Source of the DNA: Bacteroidales bacterium | GTDB taxonomy: Bacteria > Bacteroidota > Bacteroidia > Bacteroidales > UBA932 | Direction of reading: 5' to 3' | DNA: 50,461 bases | NCBI GenBank assembly: GCA_017552475.1 | Contig: JAFZPY010000052.1 | Span: 1 to 50,461, forward strand | Shown here: piece after piece, positions 1 through 6,473 of the stretch | Numbering within the stretch: position 1 is the stretch's first letter | Layout: every line of letters starts with the position of its first letter | The notes under the pieces: model-generated | What the model saw: only the letters and a program-made list of their open reading frames with translations | Database searches by the model: none | Told to the model about the DNA's origin: nothing | Program-made: the position numbers and the translations under genes

Positions 1-1
1 A

Positions 2-223
2 GTCATGACAAAGCTTCGCACGGCGTTTCCGGGATGGAAAGAGGAGGATTTTCTTCTGTATGCTTTCGTTGCGTCAGGATTCTCAAGCACCACGATTTCG
101 TTGCTGCTGTCCAAGGACAAGCCGTATGTGTATAATCGCCTTTACAGGCTGAAGGGACGCATCGCTTCGTCGGGGATTGAGGGCGCCGAGGAGCTGCTAA
201 AAGTACTCGAAAAGCAGGGGTGA
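2..223 (+). CDS. C-terminal end of a Bacteroidetes HTH-type regulator (partial at left edge)
   Basis: Only the last 73 or so residues lie in the window; the frame is open to the left edge, so the ATG at 5 is probably internal. What is visible is a short helical domain with FPGWKEED, then FVASGFSSTTISLLL and a segment KPYVYNRLYRLKGRI. This pattern (a phrase like 'folding-sensitive gut regulators end in GFS..TIS..L......VY.R..RLK') resembles the C-terminal helix-turn-helix seen in Bacteroidetes tetratricopeptide or membrane-anchored regulators (DUF6377-like). The assignment rests on recalled family resemblance, and the sensory part is outside the window. The stop TGA is at 221-223; no clear terminator follows. 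The next gene is tonB on the same strand 151 nt downstream with its own promoter, so the two are probably separate transcription units. Confidence 0.55.
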   Translation, partial: VMTKLRTAFPGWKEEDFLLYAFVASGFSSTTISLLLSKDKPYVYNRLYRLKGRIASSGIEGAEELLKVLEKQG

Positions 224-310
224 GAGATTTTAGGAGGAGGCGCTGATTATAAGTATTTGAAAATCAGTGGTATCTATAGAGGCGTGTGAGAGATTTGAAT
301 GGGCTGTTTT

Positions 311-342
311 TTTGGTGTTGCTGATTATTCTTCCGACCTTTG
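311..342 (+). promoter_or_regulatory. Putative Bacteroidetes-type promoter of tonB
   Basis: TTTG at 311-314, a 20-nt spacer and GACCTTTG at 335-342 fit the Bacteroidetes -33/-7 pattern (TTTG, about 19-20 nt, TAnnTTTG) with one mismatch in the -7 box. Transcription would start near 349, about 26 nt before the tonB ATG. Confidence 0.5.
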
Positions 343-374
343 TATCGGGAAAATAACTTTTAAACACCAATATT

Positions 375-1070
375 ATGGAAATCAAGAAATCACCGAAAGC
401 AAGTCTTGAAAACAAAAGACTCCTTTTCACCGAGATCGGTCTCGTGGTTGCTCTTCTTCTAGTGTATGGTGCGTTTGAGTATTCTACCAGGGAAAGCAAG
501 GTTGCATTCCTCGAGGATACCACTCAGATTGCCGACGTTGAGGAGATGATTGCCATCCAGAATGAGACCCCTCCGCCGCCGCCCGAGGCCCCCAAGGTGC
601 CCCAGCTCTCTGACCAGATCGACATCGTGGATGATGAGATCAAACTTGACGATGACATGTTCATGAACCTCGAGGACGATGCCAATACCGGAGTCGAGAT
701 TATGGACTACCAGGCTGAAGAAGTTGTTGAGGAAGAAGTTGTCGAAGAGGCGATTCCTTTCCAGCTCGTTGAGGAGAAACCTAAATTCAACGGCGGTGAC
801 GCCAACGAATTCTCCAAATGGGTGAACTCCAAGCTTCAGTATCCTGAGATTGCCAAGGAGAACGGTGTACAGGGTCGTGTTACCCTTCAGTTCACTGTAA
901 ACGCCGACGGTTCCGTATCCAACGTACGTGTCCTCCGCGGTGTGGACGAGTCCCTCGACAAGGAGGCCGTTCGTGTTGTCTCCATGTCACCTAAGTGGAA
1001 ACCCGGTCGCCAGCGTGACCGTGCAGTAAAGGTTACTTACACCTTCCCTGTTATCTTCCAGCTCCGATAA
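375..1070 (+). CDS. tonB: Energy transducer TonB
   Basis: TonB couples the proton-motive force of the inner membrane (through ExbB/ExbD, not in this window) to outer-membrane receptors such as the SusC proteins further right. The 231-residue product has a short basic N-terminus, one membrane segment at about residues 19-35, a proline-rich linker (PPPPPEAPKVP near 57-67) and an acidic stretch with EEVVEEEVVEEA near 115-126. A C-terminal TonB domain from about residue 145 carries YPEIAKENGVQGRVTLQF and ends in YTFPVIFQLR, as in Bacteroidetes TonBs of this size. The ATG at 375 sits directly before the membrane anchor. A convergent hairpin terminator follows at 1090-1120. Which receptors it serves cannot be read from sequence. 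Confidence 0.92.
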   Translation: MEIKKSPKASLENKRLLFTEIGLVVALLLVYGAFEYSTRESKVAFLEDTTQIADVEEMIAIQNETPPPPPEAPKVPQLSDQIDIVDDEIKLDDDMFMNLEDDANTGVEIMDYQAEEVVEEEVVEEAIPFQLVEEKPKFNGGDANEFSKWVNSKLQYPEIAKENGVQGRVTLQFTVNADGSVSNVRVLRGVDESLDKEAVRVVSMSPKWKPGRQRDRAVKVTYTFPVIFQLR

Positions 1071-1089
1071 TCAAGAGTTTATCATAATA

Positions 1090-1120
1090 AAAAGCCGGCC
1101 CCGTAATGGAGTCGGCTTTT
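1090..1120. terminator. Bidirectional intrinsic terminator between tonB and the EEP hydrolase
   Basis: AAAAGCCGGC (1090-1099) pairs with GTCGGCTTTT (1111-1120), with one G-U pair and an 11-nt loop. The A-run on one side and the T-run on the other let it work for both convergent genes. Confidence 0.85.
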
Positions 1121-1136
1121 ATTGTATGTGCATGTT

Positions 1137-1985
1137 TTAGAACTCAAACACAGATTTGATGGGGAAGTGGTCGGAAATGAATTTGAATCCGGCGTAAGGT
1201 TTGGTGACTGTCTCGAAAGAGCGGCATGAGCTGAATCCATTGTAATAGATATAGTCGATAACGCTCTGAGTGTCTTTGCGGCCCCAGCCATTGTAAGTGA
1301 TGTTGTGGTCTGTCGTGGCTGCTGTCTCGCGGGCGTCAAGCATGCGTGCCCTCAGTCCTTCGAATTCAGGGCTGTCCGGAGTCATGTTGAAGTCTCCCGT
1401 GAGGACCATGGGATAGCCTTCGGGGTTGATGGAACTGATGCGGTCGACAATAAGGTTGAGGCCGTTGCGGCGAGCCTCTACGCCCACATGGTCAAGGTGG
1501 GTATTGACATAATAGAATTTTTTACCTGTACGTTTGTCCTGGAGCAGGGCCCATGTAGCTGTGCGGCGGCATGCTCCGTCCCAGCCTTTGGAGGGCTTTT
1601 CAGGGGTGTCGGAGAGCCAGAAAGTGCCCCATTTAATCTTCTTGACGGTCTTGGTGTTGTAGAATATGCTCATGAACTCTCCGTCCTGCTTGCCATCCTC
1701 GCGTCCGACTCCGAGGCTCTTGTAGTTGCCGGGATATTGTTCGAGGAACTGTACCTGATAGAGGTATGCCTCCTGCACGCCGAATACGTCTGGCTGCTGG
1801 TCCTCTATCATCTCTGCGGATGCAGCGTAGCGGAAACGCCAGGAATTGGTCCCGTCTTCGGCCTCGCCGTTGCGGATGTTGTAGGAGATTACGGTAAGCG
1901 TCCCTTTGGAATTGTCCTGCTTGCCACGGGAAGCAAGCGGAAGCGCCGCAAAAGCGACGAAGAGGAAGATAAGTATTCTTTTCAT
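1137..1985 (-). CDS. Secreted endonuclease/exonuclease/phosphatase (EEP) family hydrolase
   Basis: The 282-residue protein has a hydrophobic N-terminal signal (about residues 1-20) and a complete EEP fold: ISYNIRNGE (34-41), the metal-binding glutamate in VFGVQEAY (E72), YVNTHLDHV in the middle, TGDFNMTP, and the terminal ISDHFPI with the catalytic Asp-His pair (about D272/H273). EEP enzymes cleave phosphodiester bonds in nucleic acids, phosphoinositides or sphingomyelin; exported Bacteroidetes members of this length are mostly uncharacterised, so the substrate is open. It is a single-gene unit: divergent from the ThiL-like gene, with its own TAAATTTG box, and convergent with tonB across a shared terminator. 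Confidence 0.85.
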   Translation of the reverse strand: MKRILIFLFVAFAALPLASRGKQDNSKGTLTVISYNIRNGEAEDGTNSWRFRYAASAEMIEDQQPDVFGVQEAYLYQVQFLEQYPGNYKSLGVGREDGKQDGEFMSIFYNTKTVKKIKWGTFWLSDTPEKPSKGWDGACRRTATWALLQDKRTGKKFYYVNTHLDHVGVEARRNGLNLIVDRISSINPEGYPMVLTGDFNMTPDSPEFEGLRARMLDARETAATTDHNITYNGWGRKDTQSVIDYIYYNGFSSCRSFETVTKPYAGFKFISDHFPIKSVFEF

Positions 1986-2019
1986 ATCTGTTTTATAAAT
2001 ATGTGTTTCAGGAAGAAGC

Positions 2020-2027
2020 CAAATTTA
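2020..2027 (-). promoter_or_regulatory. -7 box of the EEP hydrolase promoter
   Basis: TAAATTTG on the minus strand (complement of 2020-2027) matches TAnnTTTG exactly, 35 nt before the ATG at 1985. I see no convincing -33 TTTG at the normal distance. Confidence 0.5.
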
Positions 2028-2039
2028 GCAATATTTATG

Positions 2040-2047
2040 TAAATTTG
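2040..2047 (+). promoter_or_regulatory. -7 box of the ThiL-like gene cluster promoter
   Basis: TAAATTTG at 2040-2047 matches TAnnTTTG exactly and predicts a start near 2054, about 19 nt before the ATG at 2073. It lies 12 nt from the oppositely oriented identical box of the EEP gene. No good -33 box is seen. Confidence 0.5.
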
Positions 2048-2072
2048 CATACGAACCTATTAATAAATCCGC

Positions 2073-3077
2073 ATGTCGACAGACAATTTTTCTGAGATAG
2101 GCAAGATTGAAGCCATCAATACCCTTATGCGCTCGTCCGGCTTCCGGCCGGCGCAGGGAGACTCTTTCACCACCAAGGGTGGAGTCGTCCGCACTGCGCA
2201 CCGTGCATGGATTGAAGGCATTGACTTCGACCTTACCTACTTCCCGCTCCGCCACCTTGGCTATAAATGTACCATCGGTGTCACCGGAGAGCTGTATTCT
2301 TCCCTTGCTCATCCGAAGACTATCAATGTAATCTTCGGTGTCTCGGCCAAGCTTGATTTCGACCGCATAAAAGAGATTTGGGAGGGCGTAGTCACCGCCG
2401 CCCGAGAGCATGGCTACACTGCCATTGACCTGGACCTTGTCCCTTCTCCCAACGGCTTGTATATCAGCCTTTCCGCTACAGGGGAGACATCGCTTATCAC
2501 CTCAAAGCGCCGGATGGCCGCCAAGTCCAAGGACCTTATCTGCGTCTCCGGCAGTCTTGGTGCCGCCTACCTCGGCATGTCCCTGCTTGAAAAAGGGAAG
2601 AAAGAATTTGAAAAAGATTCTACCCAGCCGGACATAGAGCGCAATAAAATGCTCATAGGCGCATACCTTAAGCCGGAGCTGTCTTCCCGCGTCGTGGAGC
2701 ATCTGGAGGAGGAAGAAATCTACCCGTCTTATGGATATTTCGTCACCAGGGGACTCTCAGACGCTATAAAAAGGCTCGTTCGCGACAGTGGCCTCGGCGC
2801 AAAGGTGTATGCCGACAAGATCCCGTTTGAAGGTAACTCATTCGCTGTGGGTCAGGAACTTGACATAGATCCTGTCTCCGCCGCGATGAATGGTGGTGAG
2901 GATTATCGCCTGCTTTTCACAATACCTATACTTTCACTTGAAAAATTCCGTCGCGATTTTCAGACATTCGATATAATCGGACACATGGCCCAGAGCGATG
3001 TCGGCGCGGTTCTTGTAACTCCTGACGGCGTCGAGCTGCCGATGAAAGCACAGGGCTGGCCCGATATCGAACAATAA
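2073..3077 (+). CDS. ThiL-like AIR-synthase-fold protein lacking most catalytic aspartates
   Basis: The 334-residue product is collinear with Bacteroidales thiamine-phosphate kinase (ThiL): FDLTYFPLRHLGYK (52-65), LICVSGSLGAAYLG (155-168), NGGEDYRLLFT (273-283), IIGHM (301-305) and a QGW ending. Yet the Mg-ATP residues of ThiL are mostly gone. GDD is GDS (29-31); the TTD before the EGxxFD segment is replaced by THR around 41-44; the NLSD aspartate is replaced near G72/E73; and the DISDGL motif reads FVTRGL (223-228), so two aspartates become Phe and Arg. D30 and a GGD-type aspartate (D121) remain. Alignment is by eye from memory of the family. A pseudoenzyme or a changed activity is more likely than true ThiL. 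It heads a tight plus-strand run, with only 12 nt to the next gene. Confidence 0.75.
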   Translation: MSTDNFSEIGKIEAINTLMRSSGFRPAQGDSFTTKGGVVRTAHRAWIEGIDFDLTYFPLRHLGYKCTIGVTGELYSSLAHPKTINVIFGVSAKLDFDRIKEIWEGVVTAAREHGYTAIDLDLVPSPNGLYISLSATGETSLITSKRRMAAKSKDLICVSGSLGAAYLGMSLLEKGKKEFEKDSTQPDIERNKMLIGAYLKPELSSRVVEHLEEEEIYPSYGYFVTRGLSDAIKRLVRDSGLGAKVYADKIPFEGNSFAVGQELDIDPVSAAMNGGEDYRLLFTIPILSLEKFRRDFQTFDIIGHMAQSDVGAVLVTPDGVELPMKAQGWPDIEQ

Positions 3078-3089
3078 AACCACATCAGA

Positions 3090-3725
3090 ATGAAAAGAAC
3101 AGCACTTATCTTCACTGCATCCCTCCTCATCGCAGGTTCCACCAATGCCCAGAACCTCGGCTCTCTCCTGAAATCCGCCACTTCCGGTTCCACCCTCGGC
3201 AATGTCATCAACAACGTCGCCGGAGCGATATACTCGGCTCCGATCAGCCTCAACGGCACTTACATCTACCAAGGCTCGGCAGTCAGCGTGACCAGCAGCG
3301 AAGGCGGTATCATCTCCAACCTCGCCGGTACCGCCGTCACCTCCGGCATCGAGGCAAAAGTGGATGACAAACTTGCCATCGTCGGCATCAAGCCGGGCTC
3401 AGCCACATTTGTCTTCAACAACACGGACAATACCTTCACCATAACCATCGCCGGAGTCCCCCTAAGCGGCACTTACAAAGTCGGAGAAGGTGAAAATACC
3501 GTCAATCTCACATTCGGCAAGAACATGAAATATCTCTCCATGACCGGTTCCCTCAAATCCACGGCTTCCGGCTGCGAGATGCTGTTCCCCGCCAATAAAT
3601 TCCTCGCTTTCGTGAAGAAGGCTGCTTCCATCGCCGGAAGCTATTCCTCCGAAATCAACACCATCACCTCCCTTGCCTCCGGCTACGACAACCTCAAACT
3701 TGGCTTCAAACTATCTAAACAATAA
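3090..3725 (+). CDS. Exported DUF4923-like (lipocalin-type) protein
   Basis: The 211-residue protein begins with a signal peptide (MKRTALIFTASLLIAG then STNAQ, cleavage near 21). The mature part is rich in Ser, Thr and Gly with alternating beta-strand patterns (LNGTYIYQGSAVSV, LSGTYKVGEGENTVNLTFG, MTGSLKSTASG). This resembles the DUF4923 family common in Bacteroidales, which has a lipocalin-like barrel and no known function. There is no lipobox cysteine. It sits 12 nt after the ThiL-like gene and 12 nt before thyA, so it is probably cotranscribed with both. Confidence 0.7.
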   Translation: MKRTALIFTASLLIAGSTNAQNLGSLLKSATSGSTLGNVINNVAGAIYSAPISLNGTYIYQGSAVSVTSSEGGIISNLAGTAVTSGIEAKVDDKLAIVGIKPGSATFVFNNTDNTFTITIAGVPLSGTYKVGEGENTVNLTFGKNMKYLSMTGSLKSTASGCEMLFPANKFLAFVKKAASIAGSYSSEINTITSLASGYDNLKLGFKLSKQ

Positions 3726-3737
3726 ACAGATTCTAAA

Positions 3738-4532
3738 ATGCGGCAATACCTTGACCTGCTGCGCCATATCCGTGAAAACGGAGTAATGAAACACGACCGC
3801 ACCGGTGTCGGGACGCAAAGCGTCTTCGGCGCCCAGATGCGGTATGACCTTCAGCAGGGCTTCCCCCTTGTCACCACCAAAAAGGTGCACCTTAAATCCA
3901 TCATCTACGAGCTTCTCTGGTTCATCGCCGGCGACACCAACATCAAGTACCTCAAGGACCACGGCGTCTCCATCTGGGACGAATGGGCCGATGCGGACGG
4001 CAATCTGGGCCCGGTCTACGGACACCAATGGCGCTCATGGCCCGCTCCGGACGGTCGGACAATAGACCAGCTCTCCGAAGTTATAGAGACAATAAAACAC
4101 AACCCTGACAGCCGCCGCATGCTTGTCAGTGCATGGAATGTAGCCGAGGTCAGCAAGATGGCTCTCCCTCCGTGTCACACTTTATTTCAGTTCTACGTAG
4201 CCGAAGGGAAGCTCTCCTGCCAGCTCTACCAGCGCAGTGCAGACACGTTCCTGGGTGTTCCTTTCAACATCGCATCTTACGCCCTCCTCACCATGATGAT
4301 AGCGCAGGCGTGTGGCCTGGAGCCGGGAGAATTCATCCATACCACGGGTGATACCCACATCTATCAGAATCACTTTGAACAAGTGGCTCTCCAGCTCTCC
4401 CGCGAACCACGCCCCCTGCCCCGCATGATACTCAATCCCGATGTCAAAGACATCTTTGACTTCAAATACGAAGACTTCACACTCGAAGGCTACGACCCGT
4501 GGCCTGCAATAAAAGCCCCCGTAGCCGTTTAA
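3738..4532 (+). CDS. thyA: Thymidylate synthase
   Basis: ThyA methylates dUMP to dTMP using 5,10-methylene-tetrahydrofolate and produces dihydrofolate. The 264 residues equal the length of the E. coli enzyme, and the nucleophile falls at C146 in [13 protein letters not shown]. Other landmarks are the DRTGVGT phosphate loop (20-26), [11 protein letters not shown] (91-101), the RRML arginines (126-129), [20 protein letters not shown], and [10 protein letters not shown]. The C-terminus ends KAPVAV, as expected for the closing tail. folA begins 4 nt after the stop, the usual pairing because ThyA's dihydrofolate is recycled by DHFR. Confidence 0.98.
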   Translation: MRQYLDLLRHIRENGVMKHDRTGVGTQSVFGAQMRYDLQQGFPLVTTKKVHLKSIIYELLWFIAGDTNIKYLKDHGVSIWDEWADADGNLGPVYGHQWRSWPAPDGRTIDQLSEVIETIKHNPDSRRMLVSAWNVAEVSKMALPPCHTLFQFYVAEGKLSCQLYQRSADTFLGVPFNIASYALLTMMIAQACGLEPGEFIHTTGDTHIYQNHFEQVALQLSREPRPLPRMILNPDVKDIFDFKYEDFTLEGYDPWPAIKAPVAV

Positions 4533-4536
4533 AGAC

Positions 4537-5034
4537 ATGGAAAAAGCACTCATCGCGGCCATTGCTGACAACAACGCCATCGGAAGAGGCAACGCCCTGT
4601 TGTGGCGTCTTCCAGAAGACATGAAATACTTCAAAAGCACGACCATGGGTTGTCCCGTGATCATGGGTCGCATGACGTATGAGTCTTTAGGAGGCAGAGT
4701 TCTCCCCGGTCGCCTCAACATAGTCGTCACGACACGTCCGATAGATGTCCCTGAGGGCGTAGTCGTCGCTGCAGGGCTGCCGGAGGCATACGAAGCGGCG
4801 CGAAAGTCCGGCGCCGTCAGGCTGTTTGTCATCGGTGGCGGCGAGACCTACCGCCGCGCCATGCCGGAGGCAGATGCGCTTTATATCACCCACGTACACG
4901 ACATCGTAAAAGATGCCGATACATTCTTCCCCATCATTGACGGTGATATCTGGCGCGAAGACTCCCGCAGCGATACACGCGCTGACGCAGCGTCCGGCAT
5001 TTCCTATGAATTTGTCGTATACAAGCGTCGCTAA
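4537..5034 (+). CDS. folA: Dihydrofolate reductase
   Basis: DHFR reduces the dihydrofolate made by ThyA back to tetrahydrofolate with NADPH. The 165-residue protein shows ALIAAIADNNAIGRGNALLWRLPEDMKYFK, with the active-site acid in LPEDMKYFK (about D28), then the NADPH-binding VIMGRMTYESLGG and LPGRLNIVVTTR, and the VIGGGETYRRAMPEADALYITHV segment before the terminal EFVVYKRR. It follows thyA by 4 nt, so translational coupling is likely. Confidence 0.97.
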   Translation: MEKALIAAIADNNAIGRGNALLWRLPEDMKYFKSTTMGCPVIMGRMTYESLGGRVLPGRLNIVVTTRPIDVPEGVVVAAGLPEAYEAARKSGAVRLFVIGGGETYRRAMPEADALYITHVHDIVKDADTFFPIIDGDIWREDSRSDTRADAASGISYEFVVYKRR

Positions 5035-5087
5035 GGCTCTCCCCATACGCCCGGGCCCGCTTGACGAACTTAACATATCATATTTTT

Positions 5088-6446
5088 ATGGAAAGAGAGA
5101 ATTTCGGCAGCAGGTTTGCTGTCATAATGGCTCTTGCCGGGTCGGCTATCGGCCTAGGCAATATTTGGCGTTTCCCCTATATGGTGGGAGAAAACGGCGG
5201 TGCTGCATTCATTATCATGTATATAGTGGCGTCGCTGGTCTTGTCGTTGCCGTTGTTTTTTGCTGAATTCGTCATCGGCCGGAAGAGCCGGGCCAATTGT
5301 ATCGGAGCAATGAAAAAGTTGGCTCCGGGGTCGGCCTGGAGGTGGCTTGGAATGCTGTGCATTGTCACGCCGATGATTATTGTGTCATATTACAGCGTGG
5401 TGGGCGGCTGGTCGCTCAATTTTCTGTGGAGGTCGCTGGTGTTGGAATTCAGCGCCTCTAATGCAGATGGAGTGACGGGCGTTTTCGGGGAATTTATCAG
5501 TTCCACATGGACGCCGCTGGCGTTCTTCCTGTTGTATCTTGGCATTGCCGGCGTGATTGTGGCGACGGGGGTGAAGAAGGGGATTGAGCTGTTCAGCAAA
5601 GTGTCGATACCGTTGCTGTTCGTGCTGGTGGTGCTGATTGCGCTGTATTCGTTGTCCATCCCGGGAGCGGAGAGAGGCGTCGAGTATCTGCTGAAGCCTG
5701 ATTTTTCGCGTATTACGGCATCAATGTGCGTAAATGCGCTGGGGCAGTCGTTCTATTCGCTGTCGCTGGGCATGGGCATTTTGATTACCTATTCGTCTTA
5801 TGTGTCGAAGGAGGAAAATGCCGTGGTGTCCGGAGCAGGAGCTGCTGTTTCGGACCTGGGGTTTGCTGTTATTGCCGGTTTTGCCATCATGCCGGCGGTG
5901 TTTGCGGCAGGGATTGAGCCGGGGTCGGGGCCCGGACTGGTGTTTCAGACAATTCCGTATATCTTCTCCACGATGGGAGCGACGATGCCTGTTTTGAGCG
6001 CTGTGGTGGCGGTGTTGTTTTTCCTGACCATACTTGTGGCCGCGCTGACGTCCACGGTGTCGTTGCTGGAAGTGGGCGTAGCGTATTTGATTGAGGAAAG
6101 AGGGTTCACCCGCAGGAGGGCGACGGTGACGGTGTTCTGCTTCGCCGCCGTTGTGGGAGCGCTGTGCTCGTTGTCGTTCGGGCCGCTTGCAGGGGTGAAG
6201 ATTGCCGGGCTGCCGATATTTGACGCACTTGACAAGTTCTCTTCGAATGTGTTGTTGGCGGCGGGAGGTTTCCTCTGCGTGGTGTTTGTCGGTTGGAGGA
6301 TGAAGAGGGAGGATGTGAAAGAGGAATTCACCAACGGAGGGACGCTCTCTTTCAACAACGCTATCTTCGGAACAGTGTATTTTCTGATGCGCTGGGTGGC
6401 TCCTGTGGCAATAGTCGCCATAGTGTTGTCTAATATTCTCATTTGA
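5088..6446 (+). CDS. Sodium:neurotransmitter-symporter (NSS/LeuT-fold) family transporter
   Basis: The product is a multi-pass membrane protein of 452 residues. Membrane segment 1 carries the NSS signature GSAIGLGNIWRFPYMVGENGG, with the unwound Na+/substrate site of LeuT-type transporters; about eleven to twelve hydrophobic segments follow. Family members import amino acids or related compounds with Na+; the substrate here is unknown. I chose the ATG at 5088, giving MERENFGSRFA, over an upstream TTG at 5061 because homologs begin with a charged residue or two just before the first helix. Third codon positions lean to G (TTG, GCG, GTG), unlike the C-rich third positions of thyA and mutS on either side, which may reflect a different history or membrane-protein codon use. 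Confidence 0.9.
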   Translation: MERENFGSRFAVIMALAGSAIGLGNIWRFPYMVGENGGAAFIIMYIVASLVLSLPLFFAEFVIGRKSRANCIGAMKKLAPGSAWRWLGMLCIVTPMIIVSYYSVVGGWSLNFLWRSLVLEFSASNADGVTGVFGEFISSTWTPLAFFLLYLGIAGVIVATGVKKGIELFSKVSIPLLFVLVVLIALYSLSIPGAERGVEYLLKPDFSRITASMCVNALGQSFYSLSLGMGILITYSSYVSKEENAVVSGAGAAVSDLGFAVIAGFAIMPAVFAAGIEPGSGPGLVFQTIPYIFSTMGATMPVLSAVVAVLFFLTILVAALTSTVSLLEVGVAYLIEERGFTRRRATVTVFCFAAVVGALCSLSFGPLAGVKIAGLPIFDALDKFSSNVLLAAGGFLCVVFVGWRMKREDVKEEFTNGGTLSFNNAIFGTVYFLMRWVAPVAIVAIVLSNILI

Positions 6447-6459
6447 TATCTAAAATTGC

Positions 6460-6467
6460 TATATTTG
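6460..6467 (+). promoter_or_regulatory. -7 box directly before mutS
   Basis: TATATTTG at 6460-6467 matches TAnnTTTG, ending 7 nt before the mutS ATG at 6474, so the start site would fall at or next to the ATG. The nearest TTTG (6442-6445) is only 14 nt upstream of the box, shorter than usual. Confidence 0.45.
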
Positions 6468-6473
6468 TAGAAT

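Noticed and set aside
1305..2042. Open frame of 245 codons on the plus strand opposite the EEP gene
   Set aside because: Shadow frame; the EEP motifs on the minus strand are convincing.
5061..5087. TTG start of the symporter
   Set aside because: The ATG at 5088 gives the usual short N-terminus of the family.
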